The translations under genes were made by a program, and so were the position numbers. Shown one piece after another: positions 6,436-13,585 of a DNA stretch of 14,405 bases. The stretch comes from WJMT01 sp964456985 (GTDB lineage Bacteria; Acidobacteriota; Aminicenantia; Aminicenantales; Aminicenantaceae): positions 1-14,405 of the forward strand of contig CAYWDH010000065.1 in assembly GCA_964456985.1 (NCBI GenBank), written 5' to 3'. Positions within the stretch are counted from its first letter, which is position 1, and each line of letters begins with the position of its first letter. A model generated the notes under the pieces. It ran no database searches and had not been told where the DNA came from. It worked only from the letters and a program-made list of their open reading frames with translations.

Positions 6436-7919
6436 TGATAAAATTCATGCCGGCAGCAAATAATATCTGGGCCAAGCCTCGTCTATGGAGAAAGAAGAAA
6501 AGGACCTATGGTTTTCCGGGCACGAAAAAGGACTTTATCTGCTCTAAAATAATCGAGTACGGTATCCTGGGAGTCCTTATTTTTTCTCCTCTTCCCGCCG
6601 CATCCGTCTATGAGTGGAGCATTCTAGTCATAGAGATAGCGGTTTTTACAATGTTGGGAGTTTATATATTGATGAAGCACCGGCCGATCCTGCCACCCGG
6701 GCAGGAAAGCGTGATGAAAAAATTAAGGTTCCTTTTTGTTGGATTTTTCGTGTATTTGATTTTTCAGATGATCCCTCTCCCCGTATTTTTAGTTAAAATA
6801 ATAAGCCCCGGGACCTATCATTTTAAAGAGCAGTTTTCACTGGGTATCCAAGCAGAGAAATTCATGACTCTTTCCATATCTCCTTTTCATACCTTCCAGG
6901 CAGGAATGGAGCTCCTTGCCTATGTGATCCTTGGGTTTCTGGTCATCAAAACAGTTACGGAACGGGTACAGATCAAACGGATTGTCACTGTGCTTTTGGC
7001 TATGGGTTTTTTTGAAGCATTCTACGGGCTGTTCGAGCTTTATAGAAATAATCCCAGGATTCTTTTTTATAAAAAAGAGATAAATCTGCATGCTGTCACC
7101 GGAACCTTTGTGAACCAGAATCATCTTACGGGTTATCTGGAGATGATCATTCCTGTGATCATAGGATTGATCATAGCGAAAATGGATATTATTTTTAGAT
7201 CAAAAGCGACATTGAGAGACAAAATTGCTGTGCTCGGAGAAAAAAGATTTGCATTGAATTTCGTAATGGGAGCATTTGTGATCTTCATGACCGTAGGGCT
7301 TGTCTTGTCGCGCTCCCGGTCCGCTGTTTTTTCTATTGTTGTGATGTTTCTTGTGTTTTCTTATTTATCTGTGTTCTATTTCCGCGGGCAAGGAGCATCA
7401 CAATCAGGCGTGAGGAAGTTTATTCACATATTTTTTATCTTTATCATTATTTTTGCTGTTTATGCGGGTATCGATGCCACTCTGGAGAGATTTTCAAAAG
7501 AAGGTCTGCCCGGAGGACAGAGACCTCAGTACTGGGCGCATACATTTGAGATGGCAGAGGATTATCCTGTGTTCGGGACAGGTCTGGGAACATTCGCTTT
7601 GGTTTATCCTGCTTATGAAGATATCGGTCTGTATGGATTTTTAAGGCATGCCCATAATGATTATCTGGAATATTTTTCCGAACTCGGAGTGATTGGATTT
7701 GCTCTTTTAGCAGGAGGTGTGCTTTTCTTGGTGTTGTTGTCCTTTGCCCGGTGGAGGAAAAAGAGGGACCCCTGGGAAAAGGGACTGAGCCTAGGCTGTT
7801 TTGTTTCTTTAGCTGTGATAGCTGTGCACAGCTTTACTGATTTTAATCTGCACATTCCCGCTAATATGATTTTATTTACAGTGATAGTGGGCCTGTGTTG
7901 GATTTTAAACAGAAGATAG
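6435..7919 (+). CDS. Wzy/O-antigen-ligase family membrane protein (polysaccharide polymerase)
   Basis: Polytopic inner-membrane protein with the Wzy_C/O-antigen-ligase domain (PF04932 type), here most likely the polymerase that links lipid-borne repeat units. It has 494 residues, about 11-12 hydrophobic segments and a basic N-terminal extension of about 40 residues before the first helix. Recognisable family blocks are TGTFVNQNHLTGYLE, SRSRSA (about 292-297), the FGTGLGTFALVYP segment, and HAHNDYLEYFSELG (H405, H407, N408, D409), which lies in the large periplasmic loop needed for activity in ligases. The ATG at 6435 overlaps the preceding TAA by one base (TAATG). Polymerase is preferred to ligase because the neighbours are Wzc, CpsB and Wza types; sequence alone does not separate the two roles. 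Confidence 0.9.
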   Translation: MIKFMPAANNIWAKPRLWRKKKRTYGFPGTKKDFICSKIIEYGILGVLIFSPLPAASVYEWSILVIEIAVFTMLGVYILMKHRPILPPGQESVMKKLRFLFVGFFVYLIFQMIPLPVFLVKIISPGTYHFKEQFSLGIQAEKFMTLSISPFHTFQAGMELLAYVILGFLVIKTVTERVQIKRIVTVLLAMGFFEAFYGLFELYRNNPRILFYKKEINLHAVTGTFVNQNHLTGYLEMIIPVIIGLIIAKMDIIFRSKATLRDKIAVLGEKRFALNFVMGAFVIFMTVGLVLSRSRSAVFSIVVMFLVFSYLSVFYFRGQGASQSGVRKFIHIFFIFIIIFAVYAGIDATLERFSKEGLPGGQRPQYWAHTFEMAEDYPVFGTGLGTFALVYPAYEDIGLYGFLRHAHNDYLEYFSELGVIGFALLAGGVLFLVLLSFARWRKKRDPWEKGLSLGCFVSLAVIAVHSFTDFNLHIPANMILFTVIVGLCWILNRR

Positions 7920-7960
7920 AGGGAAAAGAATGAAATATGAGTATGGCCTACTCTCCGTTC

Positions 7961-8057
7961 AGATTTTTAACGCCATTCTTCTTCACTTTTCTCGGCTGCT
8001 GCGTAACTCCCCCCGTCCGTGGGTCAGACATACTCACAGCTCGGCTTCGCCGAGTTC
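7961..8057 (+). repeat. Dispersed intergenic repeat, copy B
   Basis: Positions 7961-8024 match the reverse complement of copy A with three differences in 64, then continue CAGACATACTCA as in copy C. The copy ends in a GC-rich hairpin: CTCGGC (8040-8045) pairs with GCCGAG (8049-8054) around TTC, with further A-T and G-U pairs outside. It lacks the segment that in A and C holds the ATGGCGA arm and the TATTCATA end. It fills most of the 228-bp gap between the polymerase and TPR genes; the rest of the gap (8058-8147) is AT-rich with nothing recognisable. An open frame across it is judged spurious. Confidence 0.85.
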
Positions 8058-8147
8058 CCTCGAAAAGATTCATCAGAAGGCTAAATCTTCCAAGTCGATT
8101 CAGCCACACCAATATTTAATTCTTTATGGAAATAAAGTTTTATATTA

Positions 8148-9836
8148 ATGATAAAAATGTTTAAAAAATTTCTATTAATTGTAGGGGTTTTAGGGCTTAT
8201 GGCTCTTAATTCCTTAATTTATTGGAGTGTTCACTTGTATTATAAGGGTGAAGCCACGGCCGATTCAGACAGGAGGATATCCTTCCTGAAAAGGTCCCAA
8301 AAATTAAACCCGATAAATGATAAAGTGTACTATGAACTTGGAAAGGCCTATTTTGACTTTAGTGTAAGAAACGTAGGAGATAATGAACTGAGGGATGAAA
8401 ATCTGGAAAAGTCCATAGAAAATTTTATTAAGGCAGTCCGATTGAATCCGGGCGCTTATTCCAGTCATTTCAGACTGGCTCAGGCTCTTTCCTATATGGA
8501 CTATTTTAAGCCTGTTGAAATCAATTATTATGACCAGTATAAGAAAGCCGCTCTTTTAACGACATATGATGATGATATTTACTTTGAGATAGGGAAAATC
8601 ATGCTGTCAAGATGGGGACAGCTAACAGAAAGGGACAGGGAATACACTTTGGATATGATGAAAAACATCATTGGCGTGGAAGGAAGGCAAGGCTTGATGA
8701 ACATCATTCAGGTCTGGGCCACTTATGTAGAAGATTATTCGGTTATAAACGAGATTCTCCCTCAGAATCCTGAATCCCTGCGTATGTATGCTGATTATTT
8801 AGGAGGAAGGTCTTTAAGCTTAAAAGAAAGACTGGAAAAGCTTTCAAAAGCTGAAAGCATGGAATTCGAGTCAGCAATTAGTCATTATAATAAAGGCTTG
8901 AACGAGGCGAGGATATATCACATGAATAATGCCCAGCAGAATCTTTCTTCAGGATTAAGACTACTTGATAACATAAAATTCTATCAGTCACTTACAGGAG
9001 AGTCATCGATCAATGAGGAAGAGTTCCTGAATATAAAAAAATCAGTGCTCCTGGGATTGATAAAGCTAAAGTTACAGAGAACAGGGGAGCTCAAGCAGGC
9101 AGAAGAGGATCTTAATGAATACCTGGAAATGGAAGAGGAAGATACGAAGATAGAAGAACTGGAAAAGTATATGGTGGAAAGGAATCTGCTTGAAATAAAG
9201 CCTGGGGGCAGCGAGAATCTTCTCCGTTTTTATTTTAAGTTTACTTTTGATTTCAAACAGCACAGATATAGAGAGATCATCAGAGAAAGGGAAAACGTTG
9301 AGAATCTGCTTTACACAGCTGCTTCGGGTTCCAATAAATACATGATAATTATATTACAGATAATGGGTGATTCGTATCAGGGAATAGATTTTGTCTATGA
9401 TGCCGGTGAATTTTACCAGAAGGCACTGGATTTGGATCCTAAAAATATCGGTACACTACTAAGAATGCGTGAAAATTACAAGCGCCTTAATGATACGGAC
9501 AAGATCAAAGTAGTGGATGAGAAGCTCTCGGAAATTGTTATGCCCGATGAGATGACATTTAATAAATTGGAAATCAGAAAAGGGGGGGCATACAGGATCC
9601 CCCTTCTCTTTACAGGTGAATTGAGTGAGCATATAGATATAGAACTGGTGGGAGATTCTATTGAACCTTTGGTCGCTGTTTTTTTTAATGGAAAGGTAGT
9701 TGATGAACAGTATGCCACTGGAGGACGTATCTCCGGATTAGAGCTTGATACGAGGCAGGGAGAAAATATTCTGGTGATAAAGCCTATAAATAAAAATATC
9801 GAGCTTGTTAGAATAATCAGGAAAAAAAATAAATAA
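8148..9836 (+). CDS. Membrane-anchored TPR protein with C-terminal beta domain
   Basis: I do not recognise a named family. The 562-residue protein has one N-terminal transmembrane helix (about 7-29), so the rest is probably periplasmic. TPR-like helical pairs are clear at about 57-101 (VYYELGKAYFD, then SIENFIKAVRLNP) and about 397-445 (MGDSYQGIDFVYDAGEFYQKA... then ALDLDPKN). The part between is helical, Glu/Lys-rich and TPR-like but degenerate. Residues about 470-562 change character to alternating hydrophobic strands (YRIPLLFTGEL, VAVFFNGKVV, ENILVIKP), suggesting a small beta-sandwich. TPR proteins commonly scaffold polysaccharide polymerases and exporters, and it follows the polymerase gene, so an assembly role is inferred. 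The start at 8148 has no good Shine-Dalgarno; the ATG at 8157 is equally possible. Confidence 0.75.
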   Translation: MIKMFKKFLLIVGVLGLMALNSLIYWSVHLYYKGEATADSDRRISFLKRSQKLNPINDKVYYELGKAYFDFSVRNVGDNELRDENLEKSIENFIKAVRLNPGAYSSHFRLAQALSYMDYFKPVEINYYDQYKKAALLTTYDDDIYFEIGKIMLSRWGQLTERDREYTLDMMKNIIGVEGRQGLMNIIQVWATYVEDYSVINEILPQNPESLRMYADYLGGRSLSLKERLEKLSKAESMEFESAISHYNKGLNEARIYHMNNAQQNLSSGLRLLDNIKFYQSLTGESSINEEEFLNIKKSVLLGLIKLKLQRTGELKQAEEDLNEYLEMEEEDTKIEELEKYMVERNLLEIKPGGSENLLRFYFKFTFDFKQHRYREIIRERENVENLLYTAASGSNKYMIIILQIMGDSYQGIDFVYDAGEFYQKALDLDPKNIGTLLRMRENYKRLNDTDKIKVVDEKLSEIVMPDEMTFNKLEIRKGGAYRIPLLFTGELSEHIDIELVGDSIEPLVAVFFNGKVVDEQYATGGRISGLELDTRQGENILVIKPINKNIELVRIIRKKNK

Positions 9837-9871
9837 AGAACATATTTGTCCAAATAATACACATAATTATA

Positions 9872-9908
9872 TTGACAAACTTAGAAAATAAGTCTATATT
9901 AGATAGAC
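9872..9908 (+). promoter_or_regulatory. Strong sigma-70 promoter with operator-like dyad
   Basis: TTGACA (9872-9877), exactly 17 bp, TATATT (9895-9900): the best promoter match in the window. An inverted repeat AGTCTAT (9891-9897), five bases, ATAGACT (9903-9909) spans the -10 and the expected start near 9907. A repressor bound there would block transcription. The -35 also falls in the right arm of a wider TTTGTC/GACAAA pair (9845-9850, 9874-9879). AAGGAGG lies at 9912-9918, five bases before the ATG at 9924. Confidence 0.75.
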
Positions 9909-9923
9909 TCCAAGGAGGATACT

Positions 9924-10718
9924 ATGGACAGAGGTGCCAATATAAAACTTGTATCAGTTTTGTTGTGTTTTTCTCTTATACTGCTTTATTTCCCAAATAT
10001 AGCTAAAGCAGAAGGGCAGAGAATGGGGAGCCTAATCGGATTCATTTTCAGTGAAGATGGTACAACTCCAGTCAAGGGAGCAGTGGTCACTCTGAGAAAT
10101 GTTTCAACAGGAGAGATTTACAAAAGCTTGGGAACCGATGATCATGGTGTGTTTAAAGTCGAAGAGATGCCAAAAGGTCTCTATATCATGGGCGTCTCAT
10201 CTGCCAACGGTGACTACAACGCTGAAGAGCTCGTTGGTGTGCATTCCGGAAAAACGGGAAAATTATCGGTAACATTGAAGACTTATGACGAGCAGAGCCA
10301 ACAAACTGCTGATAACTCCAACAAAGAAAAGAACAACAAAGGAGAAGTCCTGGTCGGAAGAATCATTTCCTATGAACCGAATACCAAGTTAGCGATAGTT
10401 GAGATCATTAAAGGACAACTGAGGAAAGATGATGAGATCCATGCCCTGGGCCCCGAAGATATCTCTGAGACTGATTTCTACCAGACTGTCAAGGTACTGA
10501 CTTTAAACGATAAGCCGATCAAAAAGGCTCAAGAAGGTCAGATCGTTGTTATCTGGATGGATGAAGATGTTGTTGAGGGCGACCTGGTCTATCTGCTCAA
10601 AAGAAAGGGAATCCCCCCTATATTTTTGATTCCGATTGGAGCGGCTTTAGTGGTCGGGACGGTCACTTTTAGTAACACCGATGATACTCCAGACGATGTA
10701 ACCGCTATCAGAAAATAA
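9924..10718 (+). CDS. Secreted carboxypeptidase-regulatory-like protein with translation-factor-like beta-barrel
   Basis: Not a named family. The 264 residues divide into: a signal peptide (about 1-29, ending AKA before EG); a carboxypeptidase-regulatory-like beta-sandwich (about 35-120; IGFIFSEDGTTPVKGAVVTL, then TDDHGVFKVEEMPKGLY); a Gln/Asn/Lys-rich linker (122-139); a beta domain (about 141-228); and a C-terminal hydrophobic segment (about 231-248) with a short acidic tail. The 141-228 domain has the pattern of the EF-Tu domain-2-like barrel seen in U32-peptidase-type and elongation-factor proteins: VGRIISYEPNTKLAIVEI, then GQLRKDDEIHALG, TDFYQTVKVL, IKKAQEGQIVVI and VVEGDLVYL. A periplasmic setting for that fold is unusual. 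It has its own strong promoter and RBS, so it may be expressed apart from the upstream genes. Function unknown; a cell-envelope role is inferred. Confidence 0.72.
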   Translation: MDRGANIKLVSVLLCFSLILLYFPNIAKAEGQRMGSLIGFIFSEDGTTPVKGAVVTLRNVSTGEIYKSLGTDDHGVFKVEEMPKGLYIMGVSSANGDYNAEELVGVHSGKTGKLSVTLKTYDEQSQQTADNSNKEKNNKGEVLVGRIISYEPNTKLAIVEIIKGQLRKDDEIHALGPEDISETDFYQTVKVLTLNDKPIKKAQEGQIVVIWMDEDVVEGDLVYLLKRKGIPPIFLIPIGAALVVGTVTFSNTDDTPDDVTAIRK

Positions 10719-10789
10719 GATAAAGATATTCTTTAATCCCAGTACTCTATTTTTCTAGAAGTCTATTTCTTTATCATTGCCTTTTTTTT
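10719..10789 (+). terminator. Possible intrinsic terminator after the secreted-protein gene
   Basis: GATAAAGA (10719-10726) pairs with TCTTTATC (10768-10775), followed after five bases by a T-run ending at 10789. A competing smaller stem TAAAGA/TCTTTA lies at 10721-10735. Both stems are AT-rich, and the large one has a 41-base loop, so this is weak. It ends only four bases before the next ATG. Confidence 0.35.
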
Positions 10790-10792
10790 ATT

Positions 10793-11962
10793 ATGTCCTC
10801 TGAAAAAGAGCTCTTGATTGTGTGCTCAAGGGTGAAACTGCGCCCTGAGCAGCAGTCTGAACTGGAAAAAATACTGGGCAGGAATTTGGATTGGGAAAAG
10901 GTGCTCACAAGGGCTCAGGAGGAAAGTGTTTTGCTCCTTTTGTATCAAAATCTCAAGCCCTATGCAGGAAAAGTTCCGGATGATATTCTAAAAAGACTGC
11001 ATCAAATCTATATCAGAAACTCGGCACGGAATCTCTATCTTCTCAATTCTTTGAAACCTGTACTTAAGGCCGTTGACCAATCTGAAATCAAAGCAGCCGT
11101 AATAAAAGGAGCAAGACTTGTCAAAACCATATATAAAGATATCGGTCTCAGATTTTTTATTGATGTGGACCTTATAGTTTTTCCATCCCACAGAAGCCGA
11201 ATGATCAAAGTGCTTAAGAATCTGGGTTTTGTTCAGACAGAGAACAAGTATATGCAGCATGAATTGAGCAAGCGCGAGAAGATATACTGGACATACAGGC
11301 CTGTCTATAGAAAAGGAAGGCTTGAGTTGGAGCTTCATTATAATTTTCCCGGCCTTCATGTGCCGTTTTCATTGAGCCGGGATCTTTGGCATCATGTTCA
11401 GAGGATTGATTTAGAGGGAGCGCCTGCTCAAATTCTTTCTCCCGAATACGAACTGTGCCTTCTCTGCCTGCATTCCCAGCAGCATTCTTACTCCAGACTG
11501 GACTGGTTTACAGATATAGCTGAAATGTCCATTTTTGGCGGACTCGATTGGAGTAAAGTGTTATTCATATGTCGGAAGGAGGGAATTGAAGCACCTGTTT
11601 CTTATGGACTTCAGCTTGTCAATGAATTCTGGCCAGGGACTGTTTCAGAAGATACCATCAGCCGGTTCTCTGTTCCTCTTCTGGAGCGCATGCTTCTTGA
11701 ATTTTTCTGGCCCAAGGAGTCAGTGAGATCAAGGGAGCAGAAGTTGATGTTTCCTATGCATGCACCCACTTTTTTTTCTGTTCTCTCGCGCAGAAAACCT
11801 CTGCTGTTTATGAAAGCGGTTTATCAATTTTTCTTTCCTCCCCGTTCCTGGGTATCCTTTTATTATGGAATTTCTCCGGGATCATATAAAATGATTGTTC
11901 ATTATGTGTGGCGGTTCTGGCGTCCAGCATATCTGGTTATGCGAAGGTTGATCGGAAAATGA
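10793..11962 (+). CDS. NTP_transf_5-family (nucleotidyltransferase-fold) protein
   Basis: The 389-residue protein matches the uncharacterised nucleotidyltransferase-fold family PF14907. The N-terminus is helical with LLLLYQNLK (47-55), a typical family phrase. The core has AAVIKGARLVKTIY (101-114) and, after IGLRFFIDVDLIVF (117-130), the Asp-x-Asp pair D124/D126 of the nucleotidyltransferase fold. A later LELELHYNF segment carries H182. No signal peptide is seen; the C-terminal 60 residues are aromatic and basic and may touch the membrane. Family members often sit in polysaccharide and peptide-modification loci, but their reaction is not established. The ATG at 10793 has no Shine-Dalgarno, being preceded by a T-run, so initiation may be leaderless or unusual. 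Its stop overlaps the ATPase start by four bases (ATGA). Confidence 0.82.
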   Translation: MSSEKELLIVCSRVKLRPEQQSELEKILGRNLDWEKVLTRAQEESVLLLLYQNLKPYAGKVPDDILKRLHQIYIRNSARNLYLLNSLKPVLKAVDQSEIKAAVIKGARLVKTIYKDIGLRFFIDVDLIVFPSHRSRMIKVLKNLGFVQTENKYMQHELSKREKIYWTYRPVYRKGRLELELHYNFPGLHVPFSLSRDLWHHVQRIDLEGAPAQILSPEYELCLLCLHSQQHSYSRLDWFTDIAEMSIFGGLDWSKVLFICRKEGIEAPVSYGLQLVNEFWPGTVSEDTISRFSVPLLERMLLEFFWPKESVRSREQKLMFPMHAPTFFSVLSRRKPLLFMKAVYQFFFPPRSWVSFYYGISPGSYKMIVHYVWRFWRPAYLVMRRLIGK

Positions 11963-12765
11963 ATGCAATAGAAGTAAGGAATGTCACAAAGGTCTATCCT
12001 GTAATAAAAGGATACAGAGAGCTTTTGCTTCATCCTTTTCAAAAAAAAGGGACCACGGCATTAAGAGGAGTTGACCTTGAAGTCAGACCGTGCCAGTGCT
12101 TTTGTCTCATGGGGCCCAATGGCGCGGGAAAGACTACCTTGATCAAGATCTTATCGACGTTGGTGCTTCCGGATGAAGGAAAAGCTTTTATAAAGGGACA
12201 TGACCTGGAAAAGGAAACAGATGAGGTCAAGAAGCACATTGGATTTGCACTGGCAGAAGAAAGAAGCTTTTACTGGAGACTTACCGGACTGCAGAATCTT
12301 GATTTTTTTGCGGCTCTGAATAACATTCCTCTGTCACAGAGAAAAAAGAAAATCCAGGAAGTCATCGATTTAGTGGGCCTTGAAAAAGAAGTGGATAGGA
12401 GATTCAATACCTATTCAACAGGGATGCGCCAGATGATGGCGATTGCAAGAGCTCTTCTTACAGATCCGGATATTCTGTTTGTTGACGAACCCACACGAAG
12501 CCTGGATCCTGTAGTAGCCCATAACATAAGGACCTTTTTAAGGGAGGAAATGGTTGACAATCGTGGAAAGACCGTTTTCTGGGCCACACATGATCTATCA
12601 GAAGCCGCAGAATTTGCTCACACCATAGCCATTATTGCAGAGGGGCAGGTAAAGGCTGAAGGCTCTGTTCGCAGCCTTACGGACCAGGGAGCATTTACTT
12701 TAAAGCAGGTTTATGAAAGAGCTGTCAAAAAAGCTGTCCCTGAGAACAAAGGTTTTGGGAGCTGA
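11959..12765 (+). CDS. ABC-2 type transporter, ATP-binding subunit
   Basis: Cytoplasmic ATPase of an export-type ABC transporter, partnered by the permease encoded next. The frame opens at 11908, but the ATG at 11959 places MNAIEVRNVTKVYP at the normal N-terminus and gives the ATGA overlap with the preceding gene, for 268 residues. Motifs: Walker A GPNGAGKTT (52-60, K58), Q-loop region AEERSFYWRLTG (99-110), signature YSTGMRQMMAIARALL (152-167, STGM in place of LSGGQ), Walker B ILFVDEP (D176, E177) and switch His in ATHD (H211). The protein lacks the C-terminal O-antigen-binding domain of Wzt, so it should not be called Wzt without further evidence. The substrate could be a glycolipid, a polysaccharide intermediate or something unrelated. 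Confidence 0.9.
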   Translation: MNAIEVRNVTKVYPVIKGYRELLLHPFQKKGTTALRGVDLEVRPCQCFCLMGPNGAGKTTLIKILSTLVLPDEGKAFIKGHDLEKETDEVKKHIGFALAEERSFYWRLTGLQNLDFFAALNNIPLSQRKKKIQEVIDLVGLEKEVDRRFNTYSTGMRQMMAIARALLTDPDILFVDEPTRSLDPVVAHNIRTFLREEMVDNRGKTVFWATHDLSEAAEFAHTIAIIAEGQVKAEGSVRSLTDQGAFTLKQVYERAVKKAVPENKGFGS

Positions 12766-12769
12766 TGTC

Positions 12770-13585
12770 ATGTCCACACTGATGCAGAAACTCTATGCCT
12801 TTCTCAAGCGTGATTTTCTGGAAGAAGCCAGTTATAAGTATTCATTTATAGCGTCCTTTTTTGGGATTTTCCTGTCATCCGCCACATTTTTCTTTATTTC
12901 CAAATTAATATCTCCCAACAGCAGTTCAGTTCTTGACCCCTACGGAGGTGATTACTTTTCCTTTGTGATTATAGGGATTGCTTTTTCAGGTTTGCTGGCG
13001 ATTTTTCAGGAACGTCTCCCTGCTATCATAAGACAGGCTCAGATCACAGGAACTCTGGAAGCCATTTTAGTCTCACGAACGAGTATTCCCGTGATTCTCT
13101 TCGGTTCGTCCCTTTATTATTTTCTTTTCTCTATTGCATCAACTGTCTTTCACCTCATTCTGGCCGTAGTGGTTTTTGGAATGCAGGTTGAAAAAATTAA
13201 TTGGGTGGGTGCTGTCTTAACCTTTATTTTGACTGCGTTATGCTTTTTAAGCATAGGGATCTTATCAGCCTGTTTCATTCTTGTTTATAAAAAGGGGAAT
13301 CCCTTTTCATGGATTTACGGCAGTGTTTCCGGTTTATTGGGAGGTGTATTTTTCCCTATAAAAGTCCTGCCGGCATGGATAAAGTGGATATCTTATATCC
13401 TTCCCATAACTTATTCTCTTGAAGGACTGAGGAAAAGCATCATCACTACGTCTCCCTTTTCTAAGATTCTTCCTAATATTATTGTTTTATCTGGTTTTAC
13501 TGTGGTTTTTTTCCCCCTGAGTATTTATCTGTTCAGGCAGGCATTGAAGAAAGCCAAGAAAGATGGTACTCTTACCCACTATTAA
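12770..13585 (+). CDS. ABC-2 type transporter permease
   Basis: Membrane subunit for the ATPase just upstream. The open frame begins at 12713 inside the ATPase gene. The ATG at 12770 is preferred because it has GGGAG eight bases upstream, follows the ATPase stop by four bases and yields a conventional start (MSTLMQKLYAFLKRDFLEE), 271 residues. There is an amphipathic N-terminal helix, then six hydrophobic segments (about 25-45, 63-80, 105-130, 138-163, 175-195 and 235-257), and the typical ABC-2 phrase GGVFFPIKVLPAWIKWISYILPITYSLEGLR before the last helix region. EAILVSRTSI (97-106) is the cytosolic coupling segment common to this family. The last 23 bases overlap the longest form of the next gene. 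Confidence 0.88.
   Translation: MSTLMQKLYAFLKRDFLEEASYKYSFIASFFGIFLSSATFFFISKLISPNSSSVLDPYGGDYFSFVIIGIAFSGLLAIFQERLPAIIRQAQITGTLEAILVSRTSIPVILFGSSLYYFLFSIASTVFHLILAVVVFGMQVEKINWVGAVLTFILTALCFLSIGILSACFILVYKKGNPFSWIYGSVSGLLGGVFFPIKVLPAWIKWISYILPITYSLEGLRKSIITTSPFSKILPNIIVLSGFTVVFFPLSIYLFRQALKKAKKDGTLTHY

Noticed and set aside
7930..8148. Open frames of 60-72 codons between the polymerase and TPR genes
   Set aside because: They run straight through repeat copy B and its hairpin. Copies A and C do not preserve the frame, and composition is unlike the neighbours. Such frames are a common over-annotation of non-coding repeats.
11908..11958. Longer N-terminus for the ABC ATPase
   Set aside because: It lies entirely inside the preceding gene, lacks an RBS and adds residues foreign to the family; the ATGA overlap at 11959 is a better start.
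12713..12769. Longer N-terminus for the ABC permease
   Set aside because: It would overlap the ATPase gene by 53 bases with no RBS; the ATG at 12770 has GGGAG at good spacing.
11959..13585. Naming the ABC pair wzt/wzm
   Set aside because: The ATPase ends at 268 residues without the C-terminal carbohydrate-binding domain, and the Wzy-type machinery in the same locus makes an ABC-dependent O-antigen route unproven.
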